64,000 nt of DNA from Breznakibacter xylanolyticus (GTDB lineage Bacteria; Bacteroidota; Bacteroidia; Bacteroidales; Marinilabiliaceae), in NCBI RefSeq assembly GCF_003254275.1, contig NZ_QKZK01000003.1, positions 155,746 to 219,745 of the forward strand. The letters are read 5' to 3'. Positions within the stretch are counted from its first letter, which is position 1; each line of letters begins with the position of its first letter. The translations under genes were made by a program, and so were the position numbers. This document shows positions 23,939-33,532 of this stretch, piece by piece. Below the pieces are notes generated by a model. It was not told the origin of the DNA and did no database searches. It saw only the letters and a list, made by a program, of their open reading frames with translations.

Positions 23939-26900
23939 ATGAGACAACTAATTAAGCAATGTTTTGCTGTGTTGGGATTCATGATGTTTGGTGTGTTAGC
24001 CATGGCTCAGCAAACCCAAACAGTCAAAGGTAAAGTATTGGATGCCACTGGGGCGCCTATTCCAGGTGCCAATGTGATGATACAAGGCACTACCACCGGA
24101 ACCATTACCGATATGGATGGGAATTATGTTTTGGAAGTGCCTGACGCTCAAAATGCAGTGCTGGTATTTTCATTTATAGGTTTTCAAAACCAAACGGTGC
24201 CGGTGTCCAATAAAACTACCATCAATTCTGTGTTAAAAGATGACACCATCGGTTTGGATGAAGTGGTGGCTATTGGGTATGGGGTCGTGAAAAAGCGGGA
24301 TTTAACTGGAGCTGTTTCTTCTGTTAAGTCGGATGATATTACCAAAACGGCATCAAGTAATGCCATGTCATCTATGCAGGCTAGGGTGCCTGGGATTGAT
24401 ATTCAACAAGCTTCCGGTGAAGCTGGTTCCAAATTGAATATTAATCTACGTGGTAATCGGTCTATTTCGGCCAGTAACGATCCCCTGATCTTGGTAGATG
24501 GTGTGGAATATGGATCAACTTTAGATCTTAATCCTTCTGATATCGAATCGATGGAAGTCCTAAAAGATGCATCTTCGACTGCTATTTACGGAACCAAAGG
24601 CGCTAATGGGGTTATTATTATTACTACCAAACGCGGAAAAGCGGGTAAGACTGTTGTGACTGTAAATTCATATTTATCATCCAATCAACCTACCCACGTT
24701 CCTCAGGTAATGTATGGATTAACAGAAGTGAATCGACGCATCAATGCCGAACGTTATAAACGAGATGCCATTTTGGTGAAAGCAGGGACTGGTAATTGGG
24801 GTGATACTAAGTTTGATGCGGTACCTGTGACTGATGTCTTAGGGGGATCCGCAGTTAATAATCTACCCTATTCTGAAATGGATATATATAACGAAGGTTC
24901 TTATACCAATTGGGCAGATCAGATTTTACAAAATGGCTTAACTCAGAATTATGAGGTATCAGTATCTGGCGGGAGTGAGTCAACTAATTTCAACTTGTCC
25001 GTAGGTGCCATGTTTGAAGAAGGGTTGTTACGTAATGATAAACTTGACCGATATAATGTAAAATCTAACATCGACCACAAAATGGGAAAAGCCTTTAAGG
25101 TGGGTACCAGTTTGTTATATACTTATAAAAGCCACGATAAGCGAACCAATGTGTTTGGTCAGGCACTTAAAATGACATCCATTGCTCATCCTTACGATGA
25201 AAGTGGCAATATAATTTTAAAACCATCGCCTACTTACGAGGCTCATGCTAACCCGTTGTTGGATGAGGTGGATGGTAATTTTCAGCACAATGTTGAAACA
25301 CCCCGTTTCTTTGGAAACGGATATTTGGAAATCATCCCTGTTAAAAACCTGTTTTTTAAAAGTATGATTGCCTTAGACCGTATGGAAATGCGCGATGGTC
25401 TTTATCAAGACTTTCAGAGTGTTGGCAAATTACAAGCTGCTACAGGGAGTTATATTTCGGTAGAAAATCAAACTCAAACAAAGTATACATGGGAAAATAC
25501 ACTGAATTATACTACTGATTTGGGTACAATTAATCACAGTTTGACGGGTTTGTTGGGGCATAGCATGATACAGGATGTACTTGAGTCTCGAACTATTTCA
25601 GGTAATACTGCAGCTGAGCATTTTTACGAAAGTTCGTTTTATGATCTGAATAATATTAAAACACCGGTTTTAGATAAAGAATACGTTAAGAAGTCGATGT
25701 TGTCGTACTTTATGCGTTTGAACTATAAGTTTATGGATAAATACCTTCTGACCGCTTCATTGCGAGCTGACGGTTCGTCTGTTTTGGCTAAAGGTAAAAA
25801 ATGGGGATATTTTCCATCTGTAGCGGCTGCATGGCGCGTGAATGAAGAATCTTTTTTGACAGATATAGTATGGCTTGATAATTTAAAATTGAGAACGTCA
25901 TGGGGTATATCAGGTAACGCAGCAGTTAATCCTTATGAAACGGTTACAACACTCAGTGATTTTCCTGTCTATTATAATCTCGACGGGGTTGAATACGCTG
26001 GAAAAATACCAAGTAAGTATGGAAATGATCAATTGACTTGGGAAAAGACTTCATCATTAAATTTCGGATTGGATTTCGGTGTATGGAGCAATCGTCTATC
26101 TGGTAGTGTCGATGTTTATTTTAGTAATACTTACGATTTGCTTTATTATAAAAGTATTCCAGCATCTCAAACTTATCCACAAATTCTTGACAATATTGGC
26201 GAAACCAAAGCTTCCGGTGTTGAAATCGCTTTAAATACATTAATCTTAAATAATACTGATTTTAAATGGGATATCAATTGGTCTGCTTCATTTTCACAAG
26301 ATGAAATCACTAAACTTTCAGGAGGATTGACCAAAAATATTAATGGAACTATTGGCCAGGTTGTTGGGGAGCCTGTTAATATTTACTATAATTATGAGGC
26401 AGATGGCTGTTGGGGGATTGGCGAGTTTGACACTTACAAAGCTGCATGGTTGGAACGTCATCCAGGAGAAACTATGGCAATGACTGGTGATCCAGGTACA
26501 ATTAAAATCATTGATGCTAATGATAATGGCAAAATTGATGATGATGACAAAAAAGTTTATAACCGCAGTCCCAAAGCTGTTGTGGGTATGAATAATACAT
26601 TTACTTACAAAAATTTATCTCTTTCTGTATTGGTTTATGCTCGCCTTGGTGGTTATATTGCCTATGATTTCAATGGGCTGGTAACTTACGATAGTTCAAA
26701 CTGGGGTGATGTAGATTACTGGACACCCGAGAATCAGGGGGCTAAATTCCCAACGCCAGGTGTTAATACCAATTGGTCTACTTATGGAGGGGCGGCTTTG
26801 TACGAAGATGCTTCGTATTTGAAAGTTAAAGATATTACATTGGCTTACAATTTGCCGCAATCGTTAATTTCTAAAGTAGGTATCGGACGTGTGAAAGTTT

Positions 26901-27022
26901 ACGGTTCTGTTAAGAACTATTTTACATTTAGTAATATTGATAATTACGATCCTGAGCGCGGAGGTGCCATTACTTTCCCATTGGCCAAACAATTAGTTTG
27001 CGGTATTAATGTTGAATTTTAA
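23939..27022 (+). CDS. SusC/RagA TonB-dependent outer-membrane receptor
   Basis: The 1,027-residue protein has a signal peptide (to about MAMAQQ). A carboxypeptidase-regulatory-like domain (about 25-100, VKGKVLDATGAPIPGANVMI, DGNYVLEVP) follows, with a short linker ending in the TonB-box-like DEVVAIGYG. Then come the plug (about 120-230, LILVDGVEYGSTLDLNPSDI, GANGVIIITTK) and a 22-strand barrel ending in aromatic Phe, as outer-membrane proteins do. Together with SusD it imports oligosaccharides across the outer membrane. The neighbouring GH105 enzyme and HTCS indicate rhamnogalacturonan or pectin fragments as ligand. The gene starts 260 bases from the divergent HTCS and is followed eight bases later by susD. 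Confidence 0.95.
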   Translation: MRQLIKQCFAVLGFMMFGVLAMAQQTQTVKGKVLDATGAPIPGANVMIQGTTTGTITDMDGNYVLEVPDAQNAVLVFSFIGFQNQTVPVSNKTTINSVLKDDTIGLDEVVAIGYGVVKKRDLTGAVSSVKSDDITKTASSNAMSSMQARVPGIDIQQASGEAGSKLNINLRGNRSISASNDPLILVDGVEYGSTLDLNPSDIESMEVLKDASSTAIYGTKGANGVIIITTKRGKAGKTVVTVNSYLSSNQPTHVPQVMYGLTEVNRRINAERYKRDAILVKAGTGNWGDTKFDAVPVTDVLGGSAVNNLPYSEMDIYNEGSYTNWADQILQNGLTQNYEVSVSGGSESTNFNLSVGAMFEEGLLRNDKLDRYNVKSNIDHKMGKAFKVGTSLLYTYKSHDKRTNVFGQALKMTSIAHPYDESGNIILKPSPTYEAHANPLLDEVDGNFQHNVETPRFFGNGYLEIIPVKNLFFKSMIALDRMEMRDGLYQDFQSVGKLQAATGSYISVENQTQTKYTWENTLNYTTDLGTINHSLTGLLGHSMIQDVLESRTISGNTAAEHFYESSFYDLNNIKTPVLDKEYVKKSMLSYFMRLNYKFMDKYLLTASLRADGSSVLAKGKKWGYFPSVAAAWRVNEESFLTDIVWLDNLKLRTSWGISGNAAVNPYETVTTLSDFPVYYNLDGVEYAGKIPSKYGNDQLTWEKTSSLNFGLDFGVWSNRLSGSVDVYFSNTYDLLYYKSIPASQTYPQILDNIGETKASGVEIALNTLILNNTDFKWDINWSASFSQDEITKLSGGLTKNINGTIGQVVGEPVNIYYNYEADGCWGIGEFDTYKAAWLERHPGETMAMTGDPGTIKIIDANDNGKIDDDDKKVYNRSPKAVVGMNNTFTYKNLSLSVLVYARLGGYIAYDFNGLVTYDSSNWGDVDYWTPENQGAKFPTPGVNTNWSTYGGAALYEDASYLKVKDITLAYNLPQSLISKVGIGRVKVYGSVKNYFTFSNIDNYDPERGGAITFPLAKQLVCGINVEF

Positions 27023-27030
27023 TAAGTGTA

Positions 27031-29025
27031 ATGATTATGAAAGCTAATTTATATAAAATTTTGATGTTTTCAGCCTTATTGGTGGGTGCATCATCATGTG
27101 AGGATTTTTTGGAAGAGGAAAACAAGGTAGGTCAAACTGATGATTATTTATATAAAACTACCACCGGTTTAGATGGGTTAGTTGCATCATGCTACGCATA
27201 TACCCGTACATGGTACGGTAAGGAAGCTGGGTTGGGGCTTTCTGAAATGGGTTCTGACTTGTTTTATTCTGGTTTTGACAATAAACAAAAAACCTTGAAT
27301 TCTTATGGTTTGACAGCTGAAAGCTTGGATGGCAATGCTAGTGACAACCCTTGTTTAGATCAGTATTGGGAGGCATACTTTGCAGCTGTTAATGTCTGTA
27401 ATACTGCTTTGGAATATATCCCACAAAACACCTTGCTGTCTGATGCTAAAAAGAGTCAATATATGGGAGAAGCTCATTTTTTGAGAGCCTTTTATTATTG
27501 GCACATGGTGAATATTTGGGGGCCTGTTCCATATTATACTAGTTCAGTTCAATCAGTTTCTACTGATGCAACTCGTGACACCGAAGAATTTGTATATAGT
27601 AATATCTTGGCTGATTTGGATGCTGCTGCGATCGAATTGAAAGAATCCACTAAGAAATCTTCAAGGGTTCACTATTGGGCTGTTCGTGCATTTAAAGCGC
27701 GAGTATTGCTCTATGCCGCCTCATGGCTCGGCCCCAATAGCATAACTACAAATAGTAGTTATGCGGGTAAAAATCTTTATGAGCAGGCTCAGATAGAATC
27801 TAAGGCGGTGATCGATAGTGATATTGCGTCGTTTTATGATAATTACTCTGATGTGTGGACGATGACCAATGAAGATGTTGTTACAAATAAGGAATCGATT
27901 TGGGGGGTGAATTACAGTTCAAATTTTACTCTTAATGTATTACCATACCGTATAAAAATTAATTCAAATGGCGATCCCTTGGATTTTGTTAATTTGATTT
28001 CCCGCACGGGTCGTTCTACTGGAGGTGGCAATGCCATGTTGCTGATGTTTGTTCCCAAATGGAATAATGCTGGTAAAGATTTGTCGGATGTATTTGTGCG
28101 TGTCACATCCTTAACTCAAACAATTAAGAACAGTGTGACAAATGCTGTGGTATCGCCTGGTTCAACTTATTCGCGTTATGGACGGGGTTTTACGCGTTAT
28201 GTTCCTACCTTGTATTTGGTGAATCTTTTCAATCAGGTTAAAGGGATCGATCAGCGTTATGATGTAACCATTCGTGATGTTTATACTATTGCACCTGGTT
28301 TAGAAGGATCTTCTAAATTTTATCCACTGATGCAGGATACAGCATTGTATTTTATGGCTGTCGATGGAAATTCGGTTGAGGCTAAGGCACAAATGGCTCA
28401 TGCCAAAAATCGTTATCGTATTCATACGCTTACTGGAGGATCTTTACCGCTGTACACTTCTTCCGATCCCGCATTAGCACTTCCAACATCTTCGATGCCA
28501 ACTGAAGATCCATATGGAGATAAACGTTATAAAGACGTGGCATATGCAGGGAATCAATCTTTTATTTCTATTAAAAAATTTGAAACAGATGTTTATTCGC
28601 GTTCAAATAATGATAAGGTAACCCCCGAAATATATGACCGTGATGTTATGGTGCTCCGTTTGTCTGAGATGTACTTGATTAAGGCCGAAGCTGAATTAGC
28701 AACTGGTGGTGATGCTTTGGCTACTTTGAATGTACTGCGTGATAAACGCGCTATTGCAGGCAAGGATAATAAGTTGGTTGGGCCCGTGACATTGTCGACC
28801 ATTTTGGATGAACGCGCTCTTGAATTATGCGGTGAACAGCAGCGATGGTTTGATCTTAAACGTACCAAAACATTGGTAAGTCGAGTGAAAGCATATAATG
28901 CCCAAGCATCTGCCAAGATTCAGGATTTTCACATGTATCGTCCCATTCCTCAGGCTCAAATGGATGCTGTAACCAACAAAAGCACTGTAGCTGGACAAGG
29001 TTTCTGGCAAAATGATCAGTATTGA
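27031..29025 (+). CDS. SusD/RagB surface glycan-binding lipoprotein
   Basis: This 664-residue protein has a lipoprotein signal with Cys at the end of LLVGASSC. It contains SusD features: HFLRAFYYWHMVNIWGPVPYY, TPR-type helices around SSRVHYWAVRAFKARVLLYAASWLG, and the C-terminal RLSEMYLIKAEAEL with RALELCGEQQRWFDLKRT. It caps the SusC barrel at the cell surface and binds the glycan. The ATG at 27031 is eight bases after susC; a second in-frame ATG at 27037 would serve equally well. Confidence 0.95.
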   Translation: MIMKANLYKILMFSALLVGASSCEDFLEEENKVGQTDDYLYKTTTGLDGLVASCYAYTRTWYGKEAGLGLSEMGSDLFYSGFDNKQKTLNSYGLTAESLDGNASDNPCLDQYWEAYFAAVNVCNTALEYIPQNTLLSDAKKSQYMGEAHFLRAFYYWHMVNIWGPVPYYTSSVQSVSTDATRDTEEFVYSNILADLDAAAIELKESTKKSSRVHYWAVRAFKARVLLYAASWLGPNSITTNSSYAGKNLYEQAQIESKAVIDSDIASFYDNYSDVWTMTNEDVVTNKESIWGVNYSSNFTLNVLPYRIKINSNGDPLDFVNLISRTGRSTGGGNAMLLMFVPKWNNAGKDLSDVFVRVTSLTQTIKNSVTNAVVSPGSTYSRYGRGFTRYVPTLYLVNLFNQVKGIDQRYDVTIRDVYTIAPGLEGSSKFYPLMQDTALYFMAVDGNSVEAKAQMAHAKNRYRIHTLTGGSLPLYTSSDPALALPTSSMPTEDPYGDKRYKDVAYAGNQSFISIKKFETDVYSRSNNDKVTPEIYDRDVMVLRLSEMYLIKAEAELATGGDALATLNVLRDKRAIAGKDNKLVGPVTLSTILDERALELCGEQQRWFDLKRTKTLVSRVKAYNAQASAKIQDFHMYRPIPQAQMDAVTNKSTVAGQGFWQNDQY

Positions 29026-29051
29026 TGCTTTGATATTGTGTTAGTAAAGTG

Positions 29052-29099
29052 GAGGAATTCATCAGTTTGATCTTGTTTCTTATTGGTGGATTCCTTTTT
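29052..29099 (+). terminator. Weak hairpin after susD
   Basis: AGGAATTCA and TGGATTCCT (one G-T pair) flank a long loop and a TTTTTT tail follows. It may partly separate susCD from the GH105 gene. Confidence 0.4.
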
Positions 29100-29218
29100 T
29101 AGATCTTGCTTGCTGATTATCGTTAGCATGGAAAGATTCTTGTTCTTTTTTTTTGAAAAGATTAATACATATCTGGCGTCATGTGGATGGCTGTTTATAA
29201 TTAATTAATATTTTTAGT

Positions 29219-30394
29219 ATGAAGCGATTATTATTACCCCTGATTGCAGGCGTGTTCTTAGGGGGCTGTGTTGGTTTGCAAAAATCAGAGAATAGTGATA
29301 AGTGGTCTATCCGTATGTCCGATGCCGTCATGACCCGCTATGATACCCTTACGCAGTATCATGGTTCACGTGAGTCGAAGCGTTGGCAGTACGATGTGGC
29401 CATGATGGGTGGAGCCATTGATAAATTGGGTGATGTTGATCCTAAGTATTCTAAATATATGGTCGATTACATAGATGCCTTTGTACAAGACGATGGCACT
29501 ATTCTGACCTATAGCATGGAAAAGTACAACATTGACAATATCAATCCCGGTAAAAACCTGATTACGTTGTATAAGCGCACCGGTGCTCAGAAGTACAAAA
29601 ATGCCATCGACACCCTCGTGAAGCAGATGGAACAACATCCTCGCACCAAAGAAGGAAGCTTTTGGCACAAAAAAGTATATCCGAACCAAGTGTGGTTGGA
29701 TGGCTTGTATATGGCAACACCATTTCTGGCTCAGTATGCCAAAGAGTTCAATCAACCCCAATGGTTCGATGAGGTGGTATTTCAGTTAAATACGGTTTAT
29801 AACCGTACTTTAGATTCCATTACCGGGTTGTGCTATCATGCTTACGACGAGAGTCGGGAGATGAAGTGGAGCAACCCCGAAACCGGTCAGTCACCGCATT
29901 TTTGGAGCCGATCGATGGGGTGGTACTCCATGGCATTGGTGGATGTGTTGGAGTTTTTACCCGAAAATCATCCCGGTAGAGATGGTTTAATCACCATTTT
30001 AAAAAATACTGTGGATGCCCTGTTAAAAGTTCGCGATCCTCAAACCGGATTGTGGTATCAGGTGTTGGATCAGGGAAACCGCACCGGAAATTACATCGAG
30101 GGCTCCGGCTCTGCAATGTTTACCTATGTCATGGCCAAGGCCGCGAATCGTGGATGGTTAGACAAGTCGTATTTAAAAACAGCTAACGAGTCGTTCGATA
30201 ACATTGTGAAGCATTTGATGATTACCGATGAAGATGGCATGCCATCTATGATTCAAATTTGTGGTGCTTGTGGTTTGGGTGGAAATCCTTACCGTGATGG
30301 TTCGTACGATTACTACATTAACGAGAAAATTGTCACCAACGACACCAAAGGCGTCGGCCCATTTATTATGGCCGCGTTAGAACTTGGAAAGTGA
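29219..30394 (+). CDS. GH105 unsaturated rhamnogalacturonyl hydrolase (lipoprotein)
   Basis: The 391-residue protein is exported and lipidated (LIAGVFLGGC). It is a YteR/RhiN-like (alpha/alpha)6-barrel of family GH105, shown by the motif NQVWLDGLYMATPFLAQY with the conserved catalytic Asp, SPHFWSRSMGWYSMALVDVL and GTGNYIEGSGSAMFTYVMAK-like region. These enzymes remove the 4,5-unsaturated uronic acid left on rhamnogalacturonan fragments by lyases, working in the periplasm or at the surface. It is 190 bases downstream of susD and is probably part of the same unit. Its unsaturated product needs KduI/KduD-type steps that are not in the window. Confidence 0.9.
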   Translation: MKRLLLPLIAGVFLGGCVGLQKSENSDKWSIRMSDAVMTRYDTLTQYHGSRESKRWQYDVAMMGGAIDKLGDVDPKYSKYMVDYIDAFVQDDGTILTYSMEKYNIDNINPGKNLITLYKRTGAQKYKNAIDTLVKQMEQHPRTKEGSFWHKKVYPNQVWLDGLYMATPFLAQYAKEFNQPQWFDEVVFQLNTVYNRTLDSITGLCYHAYDESREMKWSNPETGQSPHFWSRSMGWYSMALVDVLEFLPENHPGRDGLITILKNTVDALLKVRDPQTGLWYQVLDQGNRTGNYIEGSGSAMFTYVMAKAANRGWLDKSYLKTANESFDNIVKHLMITDEDGMPSMIQICGACGLGGNPYRDGSYDYYINEKIVTNDTKGVGPFIMAALELGK

Positions 30395-30516
30395 TTATTC
30401 GGTTGTATATGACTTGTTCGTAAGTTCTGTGTTTCTGTTTTATGTATGAGATTAACCAAGATGCATTCATCCATCATTCGCATACAGAATACATGATCAC
30501 TTGCAGATAGAAATTT

Positions 30517-30576
30517 AAAAAAGTCTGAGGCCTCAATGATGATGTCTCAGACTTTTCTTGTTTGAGACATCATCAT
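30517..30576 (+). terminator. Two mutually exclusive hairpins
   Basis: Hairpin A pairs AAAAGTCTGAG (30519-30529) with CTCAGACTTTT (30546-30556) and resembles a terminator of the GH105 transcript. Hairpin B pairs ATGATGATGTCTCA (30536-30549) with TGAGACATCATCAT (30563-30576). They share 30546-30549, so only one can form fully at a time. Confidence 0.65.
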
Positions 30577-30648
30577 GTCCTGAAATGATTTTATTACTGC
30601 AGACTTTCCATCGTCACATGTCTGTTGAGTTGAATCCATGAGACCATT

Positions 30649-30660
30649 GCAAACGTTTGT
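30649..30660. promoter_or_regulatory. LacI-family operator, upstream copy
   Basis: GCAAACGTTTGT contains the perfect palindrome CAAACGTTTG with a central CG, the form bound by LacI-family regulators. The same 12 bases recur at 30863-30874, 214 bases away. Confidence 0.6.
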
Positions 30661-30786
30661 TGTGGGTGGTGGAAATTTTGGTTGAAAAATAGATATTAAT
30701 TGTTTCCTAACGTTGAATCATGTTGTTAGATGGGTGGATAAATTGTTTGAAAATCAGGGGTTGTAGTTTTTTTTAATCAGTTGATG

Positions 30787-30817
30787 TTGATGGTGTGGGA
30801 AAATGAGTTTATATTCG
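30787..30817 (+). promoter_or_regulatory. Promoter of the uxaC operon
   Basis: TTG (30787-30789), a 20-base spacer and TATATTCG (30810-30817, one base from TAnnTTTG) give a good Bacteroidota promoter. Transcription is expected near 30824, leaving a leader of about 200 bases that contains the second operator. Confidence 0.5.
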
Positions 30818-30862
30818 TGTTCGTTAACGAAGCCTGCGGAATTGTTGCTTGACAGTTGAAGT

Positions 30863-30874
30863 GCAAACGTTTGT
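30863..30874. promoter_or_regulatory. LacI-family operator, downstream copy
   Basis: GCAAACGTTTGT here is identical to the site at 30649. It lies about 40 bases after the predicted transcription start, where a bound repressor would block RNA polymerase. Confidence 0.6.
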
Positions 30875-31025
30875 ATTTTGATGTTTGCGTTTTTCACTTG
30901 AAAAGCGATGGAGATCTTCATAAGTTGCATCTCTTATCTCTTATAAAAAAGAGGAGAGGGCAGATGTAGACACAATAGGTGACGGACAATTGGAATATAG
31001 AATTTATCATACTAACAATAAATAC

Positions 31026-32420
31026 ATGAAGCAGTTCATTCATCCCGATTTTATTTTGCACAGTGAGACTGGCAAAAGACTTTATCATGAGTATGCCTCA
31101 AAACTTCCCATCATCGATTTTCATTGCCACTTGTCACCTGAGATGATTGCCATCGATCGTCAGTTTGACAATTTGGGACAAATTTGGCTCGAGGGTGACC
31201 ATTATAAATGGCGTGCCATGCGGTCAAACGGTATCGATGAGAAATTCTGTACCGGGAAAGTTTCTGATTACGAGAAATTTGAAAAGTGGGCTCAAACTGT
31301 TCCTTATACCATTGGTAATCCATTATATCATTGGACTCATTTAGAATTGGTGCGTTATTTTGGCATTAACGAACAGTTGTCGCCTAGTACCGCCAAGTCC
31401 ATTTATGATCAGGCGACAGCTTTATTGCGTTCGCCTGAGTATACCGTTCGTGGCATGATGCGTAAGATGAACGTCGAGTTGGTTTGTACCACTGACGATC
31501 CTGTGGATAGTCTTGAATTTCATTTGAAACTAAAAAATGAATTTGAAATTAAGGTGTTGCCCACTTTCCGTCCCGACCGCGTGTTGCGTGCCGATGATCC
31601 GGCGTTGTTGGATTATTTGAAACAATTGGGACAGGTTGCTGATGTCGATATCAATAGTTTCAGCAGTTTGGTAACTGCTCTCGATAAGCGCCATGCATTC
31701 TTTACCGAAGTAGGATGTAAATTGTCGGATCACGGTTTGGATCGTTTCTTCTATGCGCCTTACACGCAGTCCGAAGTTGATGCCATTTTTGCAAAGGTGC
31801 TGGCCGGCAAATCCATCTCTGATGATGAATTGGAGAAATATCGTACGGCTGTTTTGCTTGAACTGGCGCGTATGAATCACAAACGTGGTTGGACACAACA
31901 GTTTCACGTAGGCGCATTGCGTAACAATAACTCTCGTAAATTCCGTTTGTTGGGTGCTGATACCGGTTGGGATTCTATTGGCAATCCTCAGGATAGCTTC
32001 AAAATGTCACGTTTCCTGGATATGCTCGACACCACCGATCAATTGGCACAAACCATTCTTTACAATCTCAATCCTGCCGATAACGAGATGATGGCTACCA
32101 TGATTGGGAATTTCAACGATGGTACCGCTCCCGGGAAAATTCAATATGGTGCTGCCTGGTGGTTCCTTGATCAGAAAACCGGTATGGAAGAGCATCTTAA
32201 GGCGCTGTCTGCTTTGGGATTGACCACACGTTTTGTCGGAATGGTGACCGACTCTCGCAGTTTCCTTTCTTATCCTCGTCATGAATACTTCCGTCGCATT
32301 GTGTGCGAATTCTTTGGATCTGAAGTTGATAAAGGACATATCCCCAACGACGATTCATTGTTGAAGCCTGCTGTGGAAGGCATCTCATATTACAACGCAA
32401 AAAACTACTTTAAATTTTAA
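31026..32420 (+). CDS. uxaC: Uronate isomerase
   Basis: UxaC interconverts D-glucuronate and D-fructuronate, and D-galacturonate and D-tagaturonate, in the cytoplasm. The 464-residue length is normal. Family marks include LPIIDFHCHLSPEMIA (metal-binding His-x-His), TTDDPVDSLEFH, and the later VGALRNNNSR and GMVTDSRSFLSYPRHEYFRR. The ATG at 31026 gives the usual MKQFIHPDFIL start; the TTG upstream at 30990 is rejected. It heads the operon uxaC-kdgK-eda-gnd-exuT-like and is 13 bases from kdgK. Confidence 0.95.
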   Translation: MKQFIHPDFILHSETGKRLYHEYASKLPIIDFHCHLSPEMIAIDRQFDNLGQIWLEGDHYKWRAMRSNGIDEKFCTGKVSDYEKFEKWAQTVPYTIGNPLYHWTHLELVRYFGINEQLSPSTAKSIYDQATALLRSPEYTVRGMMRKMNVELVCTTDDPVDSLEFHLKLKNEFEIKVLPTFRPDRVLRADDPALLDYLKQLGQVADVDINSFSSLVTALDKRHAFFTEVGCKLSDHGLDRFFYAPYTQSEVDAIFAKVLAGKSISDDELEKYRTAVLLELARMNHKRGWTQQFHVGALRNNNSRKFRLLGADTGWDSIGNPQDSFKMSRFLDMLDTTDQLAQTILYNLNPADNEMMATMIGNFNDGTAPGKIQYGAAWWFLDQKTGMEEHLKALSALGLTTRFVGMVTDSRSFLSYPRHEYFRRIVCEFFGSEVDKGHIPNDDSLLKPAVEGISYYNAKNYFKF

Positions 32421-32433
32421 TTTTATTTCAGTT

Positions 32434-33471
32434 ATGGGACCTAAAGTTGTCACATTTGGTGAGATCATGTTGCGTTTGGCAACACCTCGTTTCGAACGTT
32501 TCAATCAAGCTCGTTCATTTGAAGCTACCTACGGCGGCGGTGAGGCCAATGTGGCTGTGTCGTTGGCGAACTATGGTATTAATGCTTCATTTGTAACTCG
32601 TTTGCCCAAAAACGATTTGGGTATTGCTTGTCGTATGGAGTTAAACAAATTTGGTGTTTGTACCAATGATGTTCAGTATGGCGGCGATCGTTTGGGAATT
32701 TATTTCCTGGAAGCCGGTGCTGTGGCTCGTGCCAGTAAAGTAGTTTACGACCGTGCCGGTTCTGCCTTTGCGGGCGTTACCAAGGGTATGTTCGATTGGG
32801 AAAAAATTCTTGATGGGGTGGATGTGTTCCATTGGACCGGAATCACCCCTGCTGTCTCGCAAGGTGCTGCCGACGCTTGTTTGGAAGCCATTCAGGTGGC
32901 CAATAAAAAAGGTGTGCTGGTAACTTGTGACCTCAATTACCGCAAAAACCTTTGGAAATATGGTAAAAAGGCCAGCGAAGTAATGCCTGCTTTGGTAGCC
33001 GGTTGCGACGTGGTGTTGGGTAACGAAGAAGATGCCGAAATGGTTTTAGGTATTAAACCAGAGGGTGTTGATGTTACCGGCGGACATGTTGACGCTGAAG
33101 CTTATCGCAGTGTGTCTCAGCAAATCATGAAACAATATCCCCGTGTGAAGAAGGTGATCACCACGCTTCGCGGTTCGGTGAGCGCCAGCCATAATACTTG
33201 GTCGGGTGTTCTGTACGACGGCAAAGATTTGTATGTGGCACCTACTTACAACATCACTCACATTGTTGACCGTGTTGGCGGTGGTGACTCTTTCATGGGT
33301 GGTTTGGTTTACGGATTGCTGACATACAAAGATGACCACCAAAAGGTGATCAACTTTGCCACTGCCGCATCTTGCCTCAAGCACACCATTCATGGTGACT
33401 TCAACCTGGTAACGGTTGATGAAGTTGAGAAATTGATGGGTGGTGATGCATCCGGTCGTGTATCTCGATAA
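32434..33471 (+). CDS. kdgK: 2-keto-3-deoxygluconate kinase (PfkB family)
   Basis: KdgK phosphorylates 2-keto-3-deoxy-D-gluconate to KDPG using ATP. The 345-residue protein shows the N-terminal PfkB pattern (GGGEANVAVSLANYG), the nucleotide- and substrate-site region, and the C-terminal signature RVGGGDSFMGGLVYGLL with the catalytic Asp. Bacteroidota KdgK proteins share this form. Its place between uxaC and eda in the same operon makes KDG the obvious substrate rather than fructose or another sugar. Confidence 0.93.
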   Translation: MGPKVVTFGEIMLRLATPRFERFNQARSFEATYGGGEANVAVSLANYGINASFVTRLPKNDLGIACRMELNKFGVCTNDVQYGGDRLGIYFLEAGAVARASKVVYDRAGSAFAGVTKGMFDWEKILDGVDVFHWTGITPAVSQGAADACLEAIQVANKKGVLVTCDLNYRKNLWKYGKKASEVMPALVAGCDVVLGNEEDAEMVLGIKPEGVDVTGGHVDAEAYRSVSQQIMKQYPRVKKVITTLRGSVSASHNTWSGVLYDGKDLYVAPTYNITHIVDRVGGGDSFMGGLVYGLLTYKDDHQKVINFATAASCLKHTIHGDFNLVTVDEVEKLMGGDASGRVSR

Positions 33472-33480
33472 ATTTATTAT

Positions 33481-33505
33481 GGTGCAGGTTGTTATGACCT
33501 GCACC
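33481..33505 (+). promoter_or_regulatory. Perfect hairpin between kdgK and eda
   Basis: GGTGCAGGT and ACCTGCACC pair exactly around a seven-base loop, 10 bases after the kdgK stop codon. No T run follows (CATTTAATC), so it is more likely an RNA-stability or processing element than a terminator. Confidence 0.5.
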
Positions 33506-33532
33506 CATTTAATCGTATCATAAGTTTAAAAA

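Larger units (their letters stand above)
30395..31025. other. Regulatory spacer before the uronate operon
   Basis: There is no gene here. The 630 bases hold overlapping hairpins (30517-30576), two LacI-type operators and a promoter for the uxaC operon, each listed separately. Confidence 0.7.
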
